Shown: piece by piece, positions 27,046 to 35,949 of the stretch
Layout of the letters: every line of letters starts with the position of its first letter
Numbering within the stretch: position 1 is the stretch's first letter
NCBI RefSeq assembly: GCF_003194085.1
Contig: NZ_CP023994.1
Span: 186,001-250,000 of the forward strand
Length of the DNA: 64,000 nucleotides
Direction of reading: 5' to 3'
Source of the DNA: Aurantimicrobium photophilum
Lineage (GTDB): Bacteria; Actinomycetota; Actinomycetes; Actinomycetales; Microbacteriaceae
Notes under the pieces: model-generated
The model's input: only the letters and a program-made list of their open reading frames with translations
Told to the model about the DNA's origin: nothing
Databases searched by the model: none
Position numbers and translations under genes: made by a program

Positions 27046-28229
27046 AGGCGCTGAGCAAGAATTGCCACGCGGCGCTCGCCAAGGCGGGTCAAGAACAGCG
27101 TTGCGCTGTTCTTACCTGAGAGGCTCAGGCGTTTGCGGAACTCGGCAGGGTCGATATCCACACCGCGCTTCTTGATCTCGAGTGTGCCAATGCCTCGTGA
27201 CTTGAGTTCCTTAGCCAGCACCTTTACATCCAGTGCAAACTCGTGCACCACTTCAAAGGTGGAAGCAAAGGGTGTGCTCACAGCCACGTCACTGCTCATA
27301 TAGGCGATGTGCTCGTCCAGCATGTGAGCACCAATACTTCTGGCGAGGTCGCCAATGAGACGTGCACGAATAACAGCACCGTCTGGCTCATAAAGAAACA
27401 GTCCCAGTTCGCCCACTTCGGCATCTGTCGAGTCGGTAGCAGCGGTGAGTTCGTGGAGTCCCTCCGCATTCATCACCAGGGCAGCTCGGGTAATGCCGTC
27501 GCGCTTCAACGGGCCAAACCAGAGGCCCACCTCAACCACGTCACCGTTAACTGAGATCCACTGCGCTTCGCAGGTGTCAGGAATAAGGTCGCGGTCAAAG
27601 CCGGGGCCGAGCTTGATGCCGGTGGGGAGTTTCTCTGCCAGGCCGAATGCGAAGTCGAGCGAGGGGGAGTAATCCTCTGCGTTGGCTAGGCGGTTGGTGT
27701 TGGTGTGGCCGGAGGTACGACGGGCGGGGTCGAGATAGACCGACTTCACGTCAGAGAGATCTGTGTCTTCTGCTTTGCCATGACTAACCCTGGCTTCGGG
27801 AAAGGGGGAGAGGTTGTAGGTGGTGATGGCGGCGGTGACCTCGTCTGCATCCACGGCATGAACCTGCAGACCTGCCCCGGCGAAGGCCAGGGCATCTGCC
27901 CCAATTCCACAGCCAAGGTCGGCCACGCTTGTGAGCCCTGCGCGAACATAACGGCCGGCATGCAGGGCAGCAACGGGCAAGCGTGTGGCCTGCTCGAGCC
28001 CTGCTTCGGTAAAGAGCATGCGCTGGGCAAAGTCCCCGAACTTGGCCACAGCTTTGCCGCGCAGCTTGGCTTGGGTGAGCACAGTGGCCACTAATGACGC
28101 GGAATATCCGTCTTTGCGTAAGCCGGCAACAATCTTCAGCACGTCTGTGCTGGAAGTGTAGGGAGGCAGAGAGTCCAGCAACGCTACCCCTTCGGGGGTG
28201 AGTAATTCGCGTAGTTCAGCGCTCTCCAT
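27042..28229 (-). CDS. THUMP-like class I SAM-dependent methyltransferase
   Basis: A 395-residue protein with a SAM-binding domain: motif I VADLGCGIGADALAFAGAG near residue 105, the acidic loop VHAVDAD and the catalytic-type DPARR. The C-terminal third (ELKSRGIGTLEIKKRGVDID) matches the THUMP-like domain of an actinobacterial methyltransferase family thought to act on RNA. ATG 28229 is preferred over the GTG 12 codons upstream because GGTAGG sits nine bases before it. The substrate is unknown. Confidence 0.8.
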   Translation of the reverse strand: MESAELRELLTPEGVALLDSLPPYTSSTDVLKIVAGLRKDGYSASLVATVLTQAKLRGKAVAKFGDFAQRMLFTEAGLEQATRLPVAALHAGRYVRAGLTSVADLGCGIGADALAFAGAGLQVHAVDADEVTAAITTYNLSPFPEARVSHGKAEDTDLSDVKSVYLDPARRTSGHTNTNRLANAEDYSPSLDFAFGLAEKLPTGIKLGPGFDRDLIPDTCEAQWISVNGDVVEVGLWFGPLKRDGITRAALVMNAEGLHELTAATDSTDAEVGELGLFLYEPDGAVIRARLIGDLARSIGAHMLDEHIAYMSSDVAVSTPFASTFEVVHEFALDVKVLAKELKSRGIGTLEIKKRGVDIDPAEFRKRLSLSGKNSATLFLTRLGERRVAILAQRL

Positions 28230-28254
28230 GGTTGTAAACCTACCAATCCTTGAG

Positions 28255-28281
28255 CTGGCACTCACATTGCGCGAGTGCTAG
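28255..28281. promoter_or_regulatory. CIRCE operator 1 (HrcA site)
   Basis: CTGGCACTC-N9-GAGTGCTAG matches the CIRCE inverted repeat TTAGCACTC-N9-GAGTGCTAA with two changes in the left arm and one in the right. Its spacer contains the likely -35 hexamer TTGCGC (28267-28272) of groES, so bound HrcA would block polymerase. Confidence 0.88.
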
Positions 28282-28296
28282 TTCACGCCGTACACT
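28267..28296 (+). promoter_or_regulatory. Candidate groES promoter
   Basis: TTGCGC (28267-28272) and TACACT (28291-28296) are separated by 18 bases. The pair lies across CIRCE 1 and just before CIRCE 2, which fits heat-shock control by HrcA. The exact start of transcription is inferred. Confidence 0.55.
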
Positions 28297-28301
28297 CGTA
28301 G

Positions 28302-28328
28302 TTAGCACTCGATACGTTCGGGTGCTAA
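28302..28328. promoter_or_regulatory. CIRCE operator 2 (HrcA site)
   Basis: TTAGCACTC-N9-GGGTGCTAA differs from the CIRCE consensus by one base. It lies downstream of the likely -10 box, 31 bases before the groES start. The two centres are 47 bases apart. Confidence 0.9.
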
Positions 28329-28359
28329 TCCCATACTTAGTTCAAGAAAGAGGTCAACC

Positions 28360-28656
28360 GTGTCGGTCGCCATCAAGCCGCTCGAAGATCGCATTGTTAT
28401 CAAGCAGGTAGAAGCCGAGCAGACCACTGCTTCCGGTCTCGTTATTCCTGACACTGCCAAGGAAAAGCCCCAGGAGGGCGTTGTCGTTGCAGTAGGCCCC
28501 GGCCGCATTGACGACAACGGTAACCGTGTTCCTCTGGACATCGCCGAAGGTGACAAGGTTATCTACTCCAAGTACGGCGGAACCGAAGTGAAGTACGCAG
28601 GCGAGGAATTCCTCGTTCTCTCGGCTCGCGACGTTCTCGCAATTGTTGTTCGCTAA
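28360..28656 (+). CDS. groES: Co-chaperonin GroES
   Basis: Heptameric lid of the GroEL chaperonin. The 98 residues begin [20 protein letters not shown], contain the mobile loop [19 protein letters not shown] and the roof region, and end [12 protein letters not shown]. It starts with GTG at 28360 after AAGAAAGAGG. No groEL follows; many actinobacteria with one groES keep groEL elsewhere. Two CIRCE sites upstream indicate HrcA control. Confidence 0.96.
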   Translation: MSVAIKPLEDRIVIKQVEAEQTTASGLVIPDTAKEKPQEGVVVAVGPGRIDDNGNRVPLDIAEGDKVIYSKYGGTEVKYAGEEFLVLSARDVLAIVVR

Positions 28657-28671
28657 ATTCGTTTAGCACTC

Positions 28672-28702
28672 ACTGTGGCTCCGGTTTATCCGGAGCCACA
28701 GT
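28672..28702 (+). terminator. Terminator after groES
   Basis: A 13-bp stem ACTGTGGCTCCGG/CCGGAGCCACAGT around TTTAT, followed by TGTTT. It begins 15 bases after the groES stop and confirms that groES is a single-gene unit. Confidence 0.88.
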
Positions 28703-28782
28703 TGTTTAAGCGACCTTCTGAACTATCCACAAGGCCCTTAACGACTCTTATGGGTGTCAGTGGTTGGAGCTAAATTCTGGCC

Positions 28783-29316
28783 ATGGCATTCAAGCGGGCA
28801 GACAAAGTTTTTGTAGATGAATCGAAAGAACGTGGCTATTTTCTGGTAGCTACAAGTTCAGAAATCAACACACTCCGAGATTCAGATAAGGCTCTGAGGA
28901 AACTGCTAAAAACTGGCCAACGACGCCTTCACTTCAAAAGTGAGAGCGACAGCCGTAGACGCGAAATTCTGTCTGTAATGTCCAGATTGGATTTGAGTGT
29001 GACCGTATTTGTTTGCCAGGGGCTTTCTGAAAAAGAGGCTCGAGCCTTATGCCTTAAGGCTCTAATTGGTATGGCGGTAGATTCGGAAATCTTCTCGTTA
29101 GTCATTGAGCGTGATGAGTCCATCGTGCAAGCTGATCGGCGAGTGATTGCCGGAATACTCCTAGCGCAGGAAACCTCACTGCAATATTCGCTTGTTGGTC
29201 CTCACGAACATCCACTGCTGTGGGTGAGCGATGCTGTTGCGTGGTCATTCAACAGCGGTGGTGACTGGCTCAGAAGGAGTAGCCCCATTGTGGACGAAGT
29301 AATTTATCTCACTTAA
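28783..29316 (+). CDS. DUF3800-like protein (actinobacterial, RNase H-like fold suspected)
   Basis: A 177-residue protein of a type common in actinobacteria but not characterised. It has an early DES motif (FVDESKERGYFLVATSS, residues 10-26), the block LLKTGQRRLHFKSESDSRRR and a C-terminal DAVAWSFNSGGDWLRR. The DES/acidic pattern and overall order resemble DUF3800, predicted to have an RNase H-like fold with acidic active-site residues. Nuclease action is therefore a guess. Codon use is less GC-rich than in neighbours. No operon partner. Confidence 0.6.
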   Translation: MAFKRADKVFVDESKERGYFLVATSSEINTLRDSDKALRKLLKTGQRRLHFKSESDSRRREILSVMSRLDLSVTVFVCQGLSEKEARALCLKALIGMAVDSEIFSLVIERDESIVQADRRVIAGILLAQETSLQYSLVGPHEHPLLWVSDAVAWSFNSGGDWLRRSSPIVDEVIYLT

Positions 29317-29483
29317 AAAGTGTGAGCCTGGCTCGCGAACCGTCCGGAACACTGCCAAGCTCTAAGGGCTACTGCCCGCCACTGCTCTAATGATACGCGA
29401 GCTGGATGAAAATTTCTAGTCACTGTTAGCACTTCATTGGTTGCAAAGGATAGTCAGAGGTTGCTCAGGAGTAGGCTCGAACC

Positions 29484-30434
29484 ATGTCTTCTCCCGGTGC
29501 ATCTGCTGTGCCCGAGAAGCTCTCTCGTTCCGGCTTGCTCTACGCTTTTGGCGCTTATGGCCTATGGGGATTGTTCCCGCTGTACTTCCTCATGTTGGAG
29601 CCGGCTACCCCCTTTGAAGTTGTTGGCTACCGCATCCTGTTCTCTCTGATCTTCTGTGCCTTCTTGATTGCGGTCACCAGGAACTGGAAGAAGCTGTTCG
29701 CCATCATGGCGCAGCGCAAGCTCATGCTTACTCTCGGTGTTGCAGCGGTTCTGATCTATATCAACTGGCAGGTCTTCATCATCGCGGTGTTGAGTAACCA
29801 TATTGTGGAGTCCTCACTGGGCTACTTCATCAACCCCATCGTCACGGTGGTGTTGGGTGTGTTGGTGCTGCGCGAGAAGCTTCGTCCCCTGCAGTGGGTT
29901 GCCGTCGGTATCAGCTTTGTCGCCGTCATTGTTCTCACTGTGAGCTATGGCACCATCCCCTGGATCTCGCTGACCTTGGCGGCGTCCTTTGGTCTCTATG
30001 GCTTAATCAAGAAGCGCACCGGTGGCGTCGTCGACGCCATTAGCGGCCTCACCATTGAGACCATCTGGATGACGCCGGTGGCGATCATCCAGTTGATCAT
30101 TGTGTCCAACCTGGTGGGCCTGACCTTCTTTGGCTATGGCATTCCCCACACCTTGCTTTTAGCTTCTGCCGGTGTTGCCACGGCAGTGCCCTTAATCATG
30201 TTTGGTGCTGGAGCCAGGCGTCTACCGTTGACCGCCATCGGTTTGATCCAGTACTCCACACCCGTCTTCTCGTTCTGTATGGCTGTCTTCGTCTTGCACG
30301 AACCCATGCCACCGGTTCGCTGGGTGGGCTTCTTCATCATTTGGGTGGCACTGATCGTGCTCACCACAGACATGCTGCGCAATGGCAAAGCAAACAGACT
30401 CGCTCGCGCAGCAGAAGAGCTCACTATCGAATAG
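29484..30434 (+). CDS. rarD: RarD-type EamA/DMT permease
   Basis: Ten-span drug/metabolite transporter family membrane protein. It opens with GLLYAFGAYGLWGLFPLYF, has EVVGYRILFSLIFCAFLIA and a second EamA repeat from about residue 160 (LTLAASFGLYGLIKKRTG), ending in FIIWVALIVLTTDMLR. The 316 residues are close to the RarD family length. The substrate is unknown; RarD was named from chloramphenicol sensitivity but is not shown to be a drug pump. Confidence 0.88.
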   Translation: MSSPGASAVPEKLSRSGLLYAFGAYGLWGLFPLYFLMLEPATPFEVVGYRILFSLIFCAFLIAVTRNWKKLFAIMAQRKLMLTLGVAAVLIYINWQVFIIAVLSNHIVESSLGYFINPIVTVVLGVLVLREKLRPLQWVAVGISFVAVIVLTVSYGTIPWISLTLAASFGLYGLIKKRTGGVVDAISGLTIETIWMTPVAIIQLIIVSNLVGLTFFGYGIPHTLLLASAGVATAVPLIMFGAGARRLPLTAIGLIQYSTPVFSFCMAVFVLHEPMPPVRWVGFFIIWVALIVLTTDMLRNGKANRLARAAEELTIE

Positions 30435-30497
30435 AGCGCGTGCCATCAGCACGAACTGGGAATCTGGTCGGTACTGTTGAGCGGTAAGTTCGCTTTG

Positions 30498-31316
30498 ATG
30501 AAAAGGGTTACCGTGGGTTTCAACAAAATTGCCACCGTGTTCGTTGCTGGTGCAGTAGTTCTCGGAATGGCTGCCTGCTCGGGCGGTTCCGCCGTTACTC
30601 CCACCGTGACCCCGACTGCTGTAAAGCCTTCCGGTGATGGCATCTTGCGCATCGGTGACATGACCCCGGTCTCGGGTGACCTTGCTGCGTATTCGGCAGC
30701 ACAGGCTGCCGGTGTTGACCTCGCTGCTCAGGAAGTCAATGAGCAGGGTGGTTACAACAAGGTTCCCGTTGAGGTGCTCCACCGCAACGCAGGCGATGGT
30801 GACCCTGCTGCTACCGAAGCTAGCTTCAACGATCTCGTCTCGCGTGGCGTGGACGTCATTATTGCTCCTGCTTCGGCAACAGTGGTTGCCACTCTGGAAG
30901 AACTCGTAGCGAAGAACGACAGCAATGTGGCCATCGTCTCCATTGCCAACAAAAAGACTGCTCCTAAGGGAGCAACCGTTGCCGCGATCACTCCAGATGA
31001 GACACTGAGCAAGCGCCTCAAGGCGTCAGACCCCAGCCTGTCGGAGCTCGGTTACGGCGCTGAAGCGTATGACCTTGCCATTGCATCCATCCTGGCTGCC
31101 ACCGTCAGCAAGGATGACGGCGGCGCATCCATTACTCAGGGCCTGATCGCCGTTACCCTGCAGACCGGCTTCCCCTGCACCAGCTACGGCATGTGTGTCT
31201 CGGCTGTCGGCGACAAGCAAGCCATCAACTACACCGGCCCTGCAGGCCAGATCAACTACGACCCCACCACCGGTGTTGCCTACTTCGGCAAGACCATCGA
31301 CGTGGCCAAGAAGTAG
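30498..31316 (+). CDS. LivJ/LivK-like lipoprotein with a deleted lobe
   Basis: A 272-residue lipoprotein. The signal peptide ends in the lipobox LGMAAC, so it is anchored by a lipidated cysteine. The next part (ILRIGDMTPVSGDLAAYSAA, ending VIIAPASATVVATLEEL) aligns with the first lobe of the 436-residue binding protein encoded 200 bases downstream, and the end (GYGAEAYDLAIASILAATV, CTSYGMC) with its C-terminal part, but roughly 130 residues of the second lobe are missing. The frame is intact, so it is not a plain pseudogene. ATG 30498 gives a normal signal peptide. It may be a chaperone-like or degenerate paralogue of the branched-chain amino acid type. Confidence 0.75.
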   Translation: MKRVTVGFNKIATVFVAGAVVLGMAACSGGSAVTPTVTPTAVKPSGDGILRIGDMTPVSGDLAAYSAAQAAGVDLAAQEVNEQGGYNKVPVEVLHRNAGDGDPAATEASFNDLVSRGVDVIIAPASATVVATLEELVAKNDSNVAIVSIANKKTAPKGATVAAITPDETLSKRLKASDPSLSELGYGAEAYDLAIASILAATVSKDDGGASITQGLIAVTLQTGFPCTSYGMCVSAVGDKQAINYTGPAGQINYDPTTGVAYFGKTIDVAKK

Positions 31317-31351
31317 TCACACGCACAATTTCTCCGTTTTAAGCACCAGAT

Positions 31352-31365
31352 AGGCGTTTTCGCCT
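31352..31365 (+). terminator. Weak terminator-like hairpin after the short lipoprotein gene
   Basis: AGGCG-TTTT-CGCCT followed by GCTTTT, 36 bases after the stop codon. The stem is only 5 bp, so termination would be partial at best. The rest of the 197-base gap should carry the promoter of the next gene. Confidence 0.4.
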
Positions 31366-31513
31366 GCTTTTGTGACGCTTTCTTTCGGTATCAAACAGTT
31401 TGTTACCTAGTTGTAACCCGCAAATGTTGTCTGGGGAAACATCTCTCGCCTATTTTGGTAATACAACAGTGCGCATCGTTGCGCTCTGATTACATAAATC
31501 ACCAAGGAGTACC

Positions 31514-32824
31514 ATGCGAGAAATTTCTCTCCGCACTCGTGCACTCGGTGGTCTTGCTCTCGCAGTAACCTCAGCACTCGTGCTGGCTAGCTGTGCAAGC
31601 GGATCAACCGACGGTGGCTCATCAGACTCTGCCTACAAGGCAGCTGACTGTGCAGCTGACAGCACTAGCGACAACACCTTCAAGGTAGGAACCCTCCTGC
31701 CCATCACCGGTAACCTTGCCTTCCTCGGCCCACCCGAAATCGCTGGTGTTGGTCTTGCAGTAGCAGACATCAACGCAGCTGGTGGCGTTAACGGAACCGA
31801 CGCTTGCCTCTACAGCACCGACTCCGGTGACTCGAGCGATATGTCTGTTTCTACCGCTTCGGCAGAAGACCTCATCAAGCAGAAGGTATCGGTTGTACTT
31901 GGTGCAGCTTCTTCCTCCGTATCTCTCAACGTTGTTGACTCGTTCACCGAGGCTGGCATCGTGGAGATCTCTGCTGACACCTCTGCAGCCCTTTCCGGCT
32001 ACAGCCCCTTCTACTTCCGCACCGCACCACCAGACACCGTACAGGGCTCTGCTCTCGGTCAGCTGATCACCGGTGACGGAAACTCGAAGATTGCATTCCT
32101 CGTATTCAACGACTCCTACGGAACCGGTCTTCGTGACTCGACCGAGGCTTCCATCGTTGAAGCTGGTGGCTCCGTTGTATACGGTGCCAAGGGCGCTGGC
32201 CAGGAGTTCCCTCCTGCTCAGACCACCTTCTCTTCTGAGGTAACTGCTGCTCTGGCTACTCAGCCTGACGCACTCGTAGTTATCGCATTCGACGAGACCA
32301 AGGCAATCATCCCCGAGCTCGTAGCTCAGGGTTGGGACATGGCTAACACCTACTTCACCGATGGAAACACCGGATCCTTCGAGAAGGACTTTGAAGCAGG
32401 TACCCTCGAAGGTGCTCAGGGAACCATTCCTGGTGCAGCTCCTTCGGACGAGCTGAAGGCACTCCTCGGCAAGTACTGGTCTGACGTTCAGGGCGAAGAG
32501 CTCACTGACTTCAGCTACGCTGCCGAGTTCTACGACGCAACCGTTCTTGCAGCACTTGCTGCAACCAAGGGTGGCGCAACCACTCCTGCAGCAATCCAGG
32601 AAAACCTGGCTGCTGTATCGGGTGCTAACGGTGGCGAAAAGTGCACTACTTACGCTGACTGTGTAGCTCTCATCAAGGATGGTAAGGACATTCAGTACCA
32701 GGGTCCATCTTCGGTTGGTCCTTTCAACGCTAAGAATGACCCATCCTCCGCGTTCATCGGTATCTACAAGTACAACGATGTAAACGTTCCAGTATGGGCA
32801 TCCGCTGTTGAGGGTAAGTCCTAA
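31514..32824 (+). CDS. ABC transporter substrate-binding lipoprotein, LivJ/LivK type
   Basis: A 436-residue periplasmic-binding-type lipoprotein. The signal peptide ends LVLASC with the lipidated cysteine at about residue 27. The mature part has two lobes of type I fold: FKVGTLLPITGNLAFLGPPE and SVVLGAASSSVSLNVVDSF, then IAFLVFNDSYGTGLRDSTEA. Pairs of cysteines (ADCAADS, KCTTYADC) suggest disulfides. AAGGAG precedes the ATG. It probably feeds the liv-type permease operon at 41418, which has no binding protein of its own. Ligand (branched-chain amino acids or amides) is inference. Even codon use suggests strong expression. Confidence 0.9.
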   Translation: MREISLRTRALGGLALAVTSALVLASCASGSTDGGSSDSAYKAADCAADSTSDNTFKVGTLLPITGNLAFLGPPEIAGVGLAVADINAAGGVNGTDACLYSTDSGDSSDMSVSTASAEDLIKQKVSVVLGAASSSVSLNVVDSFTEAGIVEISADTSAALSGYSPFYFRTAPPDTVQGSALGQLITGDGNSKIAFLVFNDSYGTGLRDSTEASIVEAGGSVVYGAKGAGQEFPPAQTTFSSEVTAALATQPDALVVIAFDETKAIIPELVAQGWDMANTYFTDGNTGSFEKDFEAGTLEGAQGTIPGAAPSDELKALLGKYWSDVQGEELTDFSYAAEFYDATVLAALAATKGGATTPAAIQENLAAVSGANGGEKCTTYADCVALIKDGKDIQYQGPSSVGPFNAKNDPSSAFIGIYKYNDVNVPVWASAVEGKS

Positions 32825-32844
32825 ACAGTAAATGCACTGAAGTT

Positions 32845-32876
32845 GTCACCCCCTGGGCCTTGGCCCAGGGGGTGAC
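32845..32876 (+). terminator. Strong intrinsic terminator after the binding-protein gene
   Basis: A 14-bp stem GTCACCCCCTGGGC/GCCCAGGGGGTGAC around CTTG, followed by CTCTTTTAA. It starts 20 bases after the stop codon. A clear Rho-independent terminator. Confidence 0.92.
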
Positions 32877-32986
32877 CTCTTTTAACTCGGTTTGTACTTG
32901 TTCCACCAGATCTTGCCATCTCTGAATTTGTCCACATCTAGATCGGCGCAGCATTTACAGATCCTGCTGACAGTTAATCTGCGCAG

Positions 32987-33487
32987 ATGAGTGAAAAAAC
33001 AACTTTACATTTAAGTAAAGTTTCCCGTACGCTGATTTATGTGGGAACACATTTTGCAATTGAATGTGCCATTCGAAAGGATGGCACTTCGCCTGCCATG
33101 AGGATGCTGAATCAGCTTGCGCAGGCCCGGGTGGAGATTCCAGATTTTCCACCACCGGATACTGCTCAACCATTGTTTCTAACCGATCTGATGATTTTCA
33201 TCAAGGAAATCGCAGATGGGTACCTGCCTCGGTCAGGTGCTCTGAATTACCTCACAGAGGGCGTATGGGAACTAAAAAGAGAAACGATTCGCATCACCTT
33301 TTATGACACTGATGGAGCGGGGAATTTCCACGGTCACCAACGCAAGAGTTTCCTTGAAGATCAGTTCTATCCGATTTTGAGATTAGGGCACAGTTTCGTC
33401 AAACAATCAGCGAAAACGTCTCAGGAAGATATTAATCTGGCACTCCTTACTAGAAAAGAGGACATTGATTATGACAAAGCAAGCTAA
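32987..33487 (+). CDS. HigB/Gp49-like toxin candidate
   Basis: A 166-residue protein. The central part GYLPRSGALNYLTEGVWELK with RITFYDTDGAG resembles the RelE/HigB (Gp49-like) mRNA-interferase fold, where a Leu-x-Glu-Leu-Arg strand precedes the RIxFxxxxxxxF strand. About 75 extra N-terminal residues and 35 C-terminal ones are not recognised. It overlaps by 17 bases with an XRE antitoxin-like gene, the toxin-first order of HigBA. No Shine-Dalgarno sequence is seen before the ATG; TTAATC stands 12-17 bases upstream, so a leaderless mRNA is possible. Confidence 0.62.
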   Translation: MSEKTTLHLSKVSRTLIYVGTHFAIECAIRKDGTSPAMRMLNQLAQARVEIPDFPPPDTAQPLFLTDLMIFIKEIADGYLPRSGALNYLTEGVWELKRETIRITFYDTDGAGNFHGHQRKSFLEDQFYPILRLGHSFVKQSAKTSQEDINLALLTRKEDIDYDKAS

Positions 33488-33839
33488 GGCAGCACTTACG
33501 GTGTTTGATGACCTTGGCACCTCTCCTCTGGGTGCTCGTGAACTTGCCGCGTCTCAACTTACAAATGATGCGCTTGTTCTTCTTCAGACAGCGTTGTCGA
33601 GTACAGGTGTCACTCAGAAACAACTGGCAGAAATATTGGGCATTGGCGAAAGTCGTGTTTCCCAAGTTGTGAATGGTGATGGCAATCTCAAACTCACTAC
33701 CTTTGCCAGATACATGAGAGCTTTGGGTTACGCCGTCACGTTCAACGTCACACCTGTGGAACGCACTAGTCCTGAACTAACCCGTGAACGCAGAAAACCA
33801 GCGATCACCTCAAGCCAGAGGAAAGTCATCAACCCTTAG
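33471..33839 (+). CDS. XRE-family antitoxin candidate (HigA-like)
   Basis: A 122-residue protein with one helix-turn-helix (VTQKQLAEILGIGESRVSQV then VNGDGNLKLTTFARYMRALG), the HigA/XRE layout. The ATG at 33471 has AGAGGA eight bases upstream inside the toxin gene; a TTG two codons earlier is less likely. It overlaps the preceding toxin candidate by 17 bases. A short hairpin at 33829-33846 overlaps its stop and stands between it and the convergent guaA. Confidence 0.75.
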   Translation: MTKQAKAALTVFDDLGTSPLGARELAASQLTNDALVLLQTALSSTGVTQKQLAEILGIGESRVSQVVNGDGNLKLTTFARYMRALGYAVTFNVTPVERTSPELTRERRKPAITSSQRKVINP

Positions 33840-33846
33840 GGGTTGA
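33829..33846. terminator. Small bidirectional hairpin between the HigA-like gene and guaA
   Basis: TCAACCC-TTAG-GGGTTGA, a 7-bp stem with tetraloop in the convergent gap. It is short and lacks T-runs on both sides, so any terminator role is weak. Confidence 0.3.
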
Positions 33847-33847
33847 A

Positions 33848-35413
33848 TTACTCCCACTCAATAGTTCCTGGTGGCTTGCTGGTGACATCCAGCACGACGC
33901 GGTTCACGCCAGCAACCTCGTTGGTAATGCGGTTCGAGATCTTGGCCAGGAGGTCGTAGGGAAGACGAGTCCAGTCTGCAGTCATCGCGTCTTCTGAAGA
34001 CACGGGACGCAAGACGATGGGGTGACCATAGGTGCGGCCATCTCCCATGACGCCCACGGAACGCACATCAGCCAGAAGAACAACAGGGCACTGCCAGATC
34101 TGGTCGTCGAGACCTGCAGCGGTCAGCTCGTGACGCACGATGGCGTCTGCTTCGCGGAGTAGGTCCAGACGCTCCTGAGTGATCTCACCGACGATGCGAA
34201 TACCGAGGCCGGGACCAGGGAAAGGCTGGCGCCCCACGATTTCGTGGGGAAGACCGAGTTCGCGACCAATGGCGCGGACTTCGTCCTTGAACAGGGCACG
34301 AAGTGGCTCCACCAGCTCGAACTGCAGGTCATCAGGAAGACCACCCACGTTGTGGTGGCTCTTGATGTTGGCAGTTCCACTGCCACCACCAGATTCCACC
34401 ACGTCGGGGTAGAGGGTTCCTTGAACCAAGAACTTGATGGGTTCGCCATCGGCAGCAGCTTCGGCCATGAGGTCGCGTTCTGCCTGCTCGAAGGTGCGAA
34501 TGAATTCGCGGCCAATAATCTTGCGCTTAGTCTCAGGGTCGCTGACACCTGCGAGGGCGTTCAAGAACTGCTCGCGCACGTCCACAGTCACCAGGCGAAT
34601 GCCGGTGGCCTTGACGTAGTCTTCTTCAACCTGGCGGCGCTCGTCCTGACGGAGCAGACCGTGGTCCACAAAGACACAGACCAGCTGGTCGCCCACAGCC
34701 TTGTGAACAATGGCCGCTGCCACAGCGGAGTCAACACCGCCAGATAGACCGCAGATCACGCGGCTGGTGCCCACCTGAGCGCGGATAGCAGCAACCTGCG
34801 TCTCAATGACGTTCTCGCTGTTCCAGTCCGCAGGAAGCCCAGCACACTTGTGCAGGAAGTTCTCCAGTAGATCCTGACCACACTCAGAGTGCTTGACCTC
34901 AGGGTGCCACTGAACGCCGTAGAGACGGCGTTCGTCGTTGGCGAAGGCCGCAACAGGAGTTGCGTCCGTCGAGGCAACGACGGTGAATCCTGCCGGTGCG
35001 GTGGCGACCTGGTCACCGTGGCTCATCCACACTGTCTGAGTCGTGGGCTGTCCGCCCACGAGAGCGTGGTCTGCCTTAACAGCCATGTCGGTTGCGCCGT
35101 ATTCGCGTCCCCCCGTCTGGGCAACGGCTCCGCCAAGGGCCTGAGCCATCACCTGGAAGCCGTAGCAAATACCAAAGACGGGAATGCCGAGTTCGAGGAT
35201 GGCAGGGTCGAGTGAAGGAGAGCCTGGCTCATAGACGCTGGAGGGGCCACCGGAGAGCACAATACCCACGGGGTTCTTGGCTGAGACCTCAGCAGCGGTA
35301 ATCGAGTGGGGAACAATCTCGGAATACACGCCCGCTTCGCGAACGCGACGGGCAATGAGTTGTGCGTACTGGGCGCCGAAGTCAACGACGAGTACGGGCT
35401 GGGGCTGCGTCAC
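33848..35413 (-). CDS. guaA: GMP synthase (glutamine-hydrolysing)
   Basis: Converts XMP to GMP. The class I glutaminase domain has the nucleophile cysteine in [17 protein letters not shown] (about residue 83) and the [12 protein letters not shown] histidine-glutamate pair. The ATP-pyrophosphatase P-loop is [15 protein letters not shown], and the C-terminal dimerisation domain ends [15 protein letters not shown]. The 521 residues are full length with GTG start. It ends a minus-strand group with guaB and guaB3, so purine genes are clustered. It overlaps the DUF3817 gene by four bases. Confidence 0.97.
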   Translation of the reverse strand: MTQPQPVLVVDFGAQYAQLIARRVREAGVYSEIVPHSITAAEVSAKNPVGIVLSGGPSSVYEPGSPSLDPAILELGIPVFGICYGFQVMAQALGGAVAQTGGREYGATDMAVKADHALVGGQPTTQTVWMSHGDQVATAPAGFTVVASTDATPVAAFANDERRLYGVQWHPEVKHSECGQDLLENFLHKCAGLPADWNSENVIETQVAAIRAQVGTSRVICGLSGGVDSAVAAAIVHKAVGDQLVCVFVDHGLLRQDERRQVEEDYVKATGIRLVTVDVREQFLNALAGVSDPETKRKIIGREFIRTFEQAERDLMAEAAADGEPIKFLVQGTLYPDVVESGGGSGTANIKSHHNVGGLPDDLQFELVEPLRALFKDEVRAIGRELGLPHEIVGRQPFPGPGLGIRIVGEITQERLDLLREADAIVRHELTAAGLDDQIWQCPVVLLADVRSVGVMGDGRTYGHPIVLRPVSSEDAMTADWTRLPYDLLAKISNRITNEVAGVNRVVLDVTSKPPGTIEWE

Positions 35414-35940
35414 GCGGCCTCTCCTTTTGCTGGGGTGGGGGATTGGAGAACAGAGGGGTCTTGGGTTGCCAGGAATGCCACAACCTTCTTGGCATAGAAG
35501 TGCTCAACAACGAAGGACAAACCAGGGATGATGCCACCGAGGGCAATGATGAGCAGCTTGCCAAAGCTCCAGCGCATCATGGACCAGATACGGAAACCGG
35601 CAAAGAGATAAACCACATAGAGCCAGCCGTGGATGACCAAGATGCCAATAGAGAGGTTGATAGCTTCAACGGTGTCGTTGGGAACAAGAGCCAGGAAACC
35701 CTGAGGGCCAAAGAGTTCAATCTCATAGCCAGGCTCAAGGAAGATGAAGTCACCAGTAGCAGGATCAACCATGCCGTTGGGGGCAACGAAAGCATTCGTG
35801 CGGTAGTCGATGCAGTACTTCAGAATCATCTCGGCAACGAGAAGAAGAAGGAACGTACCGGTGATGTAAGACATCACCTTGTAGAACTTCAGTGCCTTCG
35901 GAATCCGAGGGATATCAACGGTGCGCGGGGCTAAAGGCAT
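35410..35940 (-). CDS. DUF3817 integral membrane protein
   Basis: A 176-residue membrane protein with about three to four spans ([59 protein letters not shown]), the DUF3817 layout of actinobacteria. A span-flanking insert of about 50 residues ([17 protein letters not shown]) faces one side of the membrane. Function is unknown. It is joined to guaA by overlap and follows the SURF1 gene after nine bases. Confidence 0.85.
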   Translation of the reverse strand: MPLAPRTVDIPRIPKALKFYKVMSYITGTFLLLLVAEMILKYCIDYRTNAFVAPNGMVDPATGDFIFLEPGYEIELFGPQGFLALVPNDTVEAINLSIGILVIHGWLYVVYLFAGFRIWSMMRWSFGKLLIIALGGIIPGLSFVVEHFYAKKVVAFLATQDPSVLQSPTPAKGEAA

Positions 35941-35949
35941 GGCTCTAGT

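Noticed and set aside
29465-29483. T-loop-like GGCTCGAACC before rarD that might signal a tRNA
   Set aside because: No acceptor, anticodon or D-arm pairing could be built around it.
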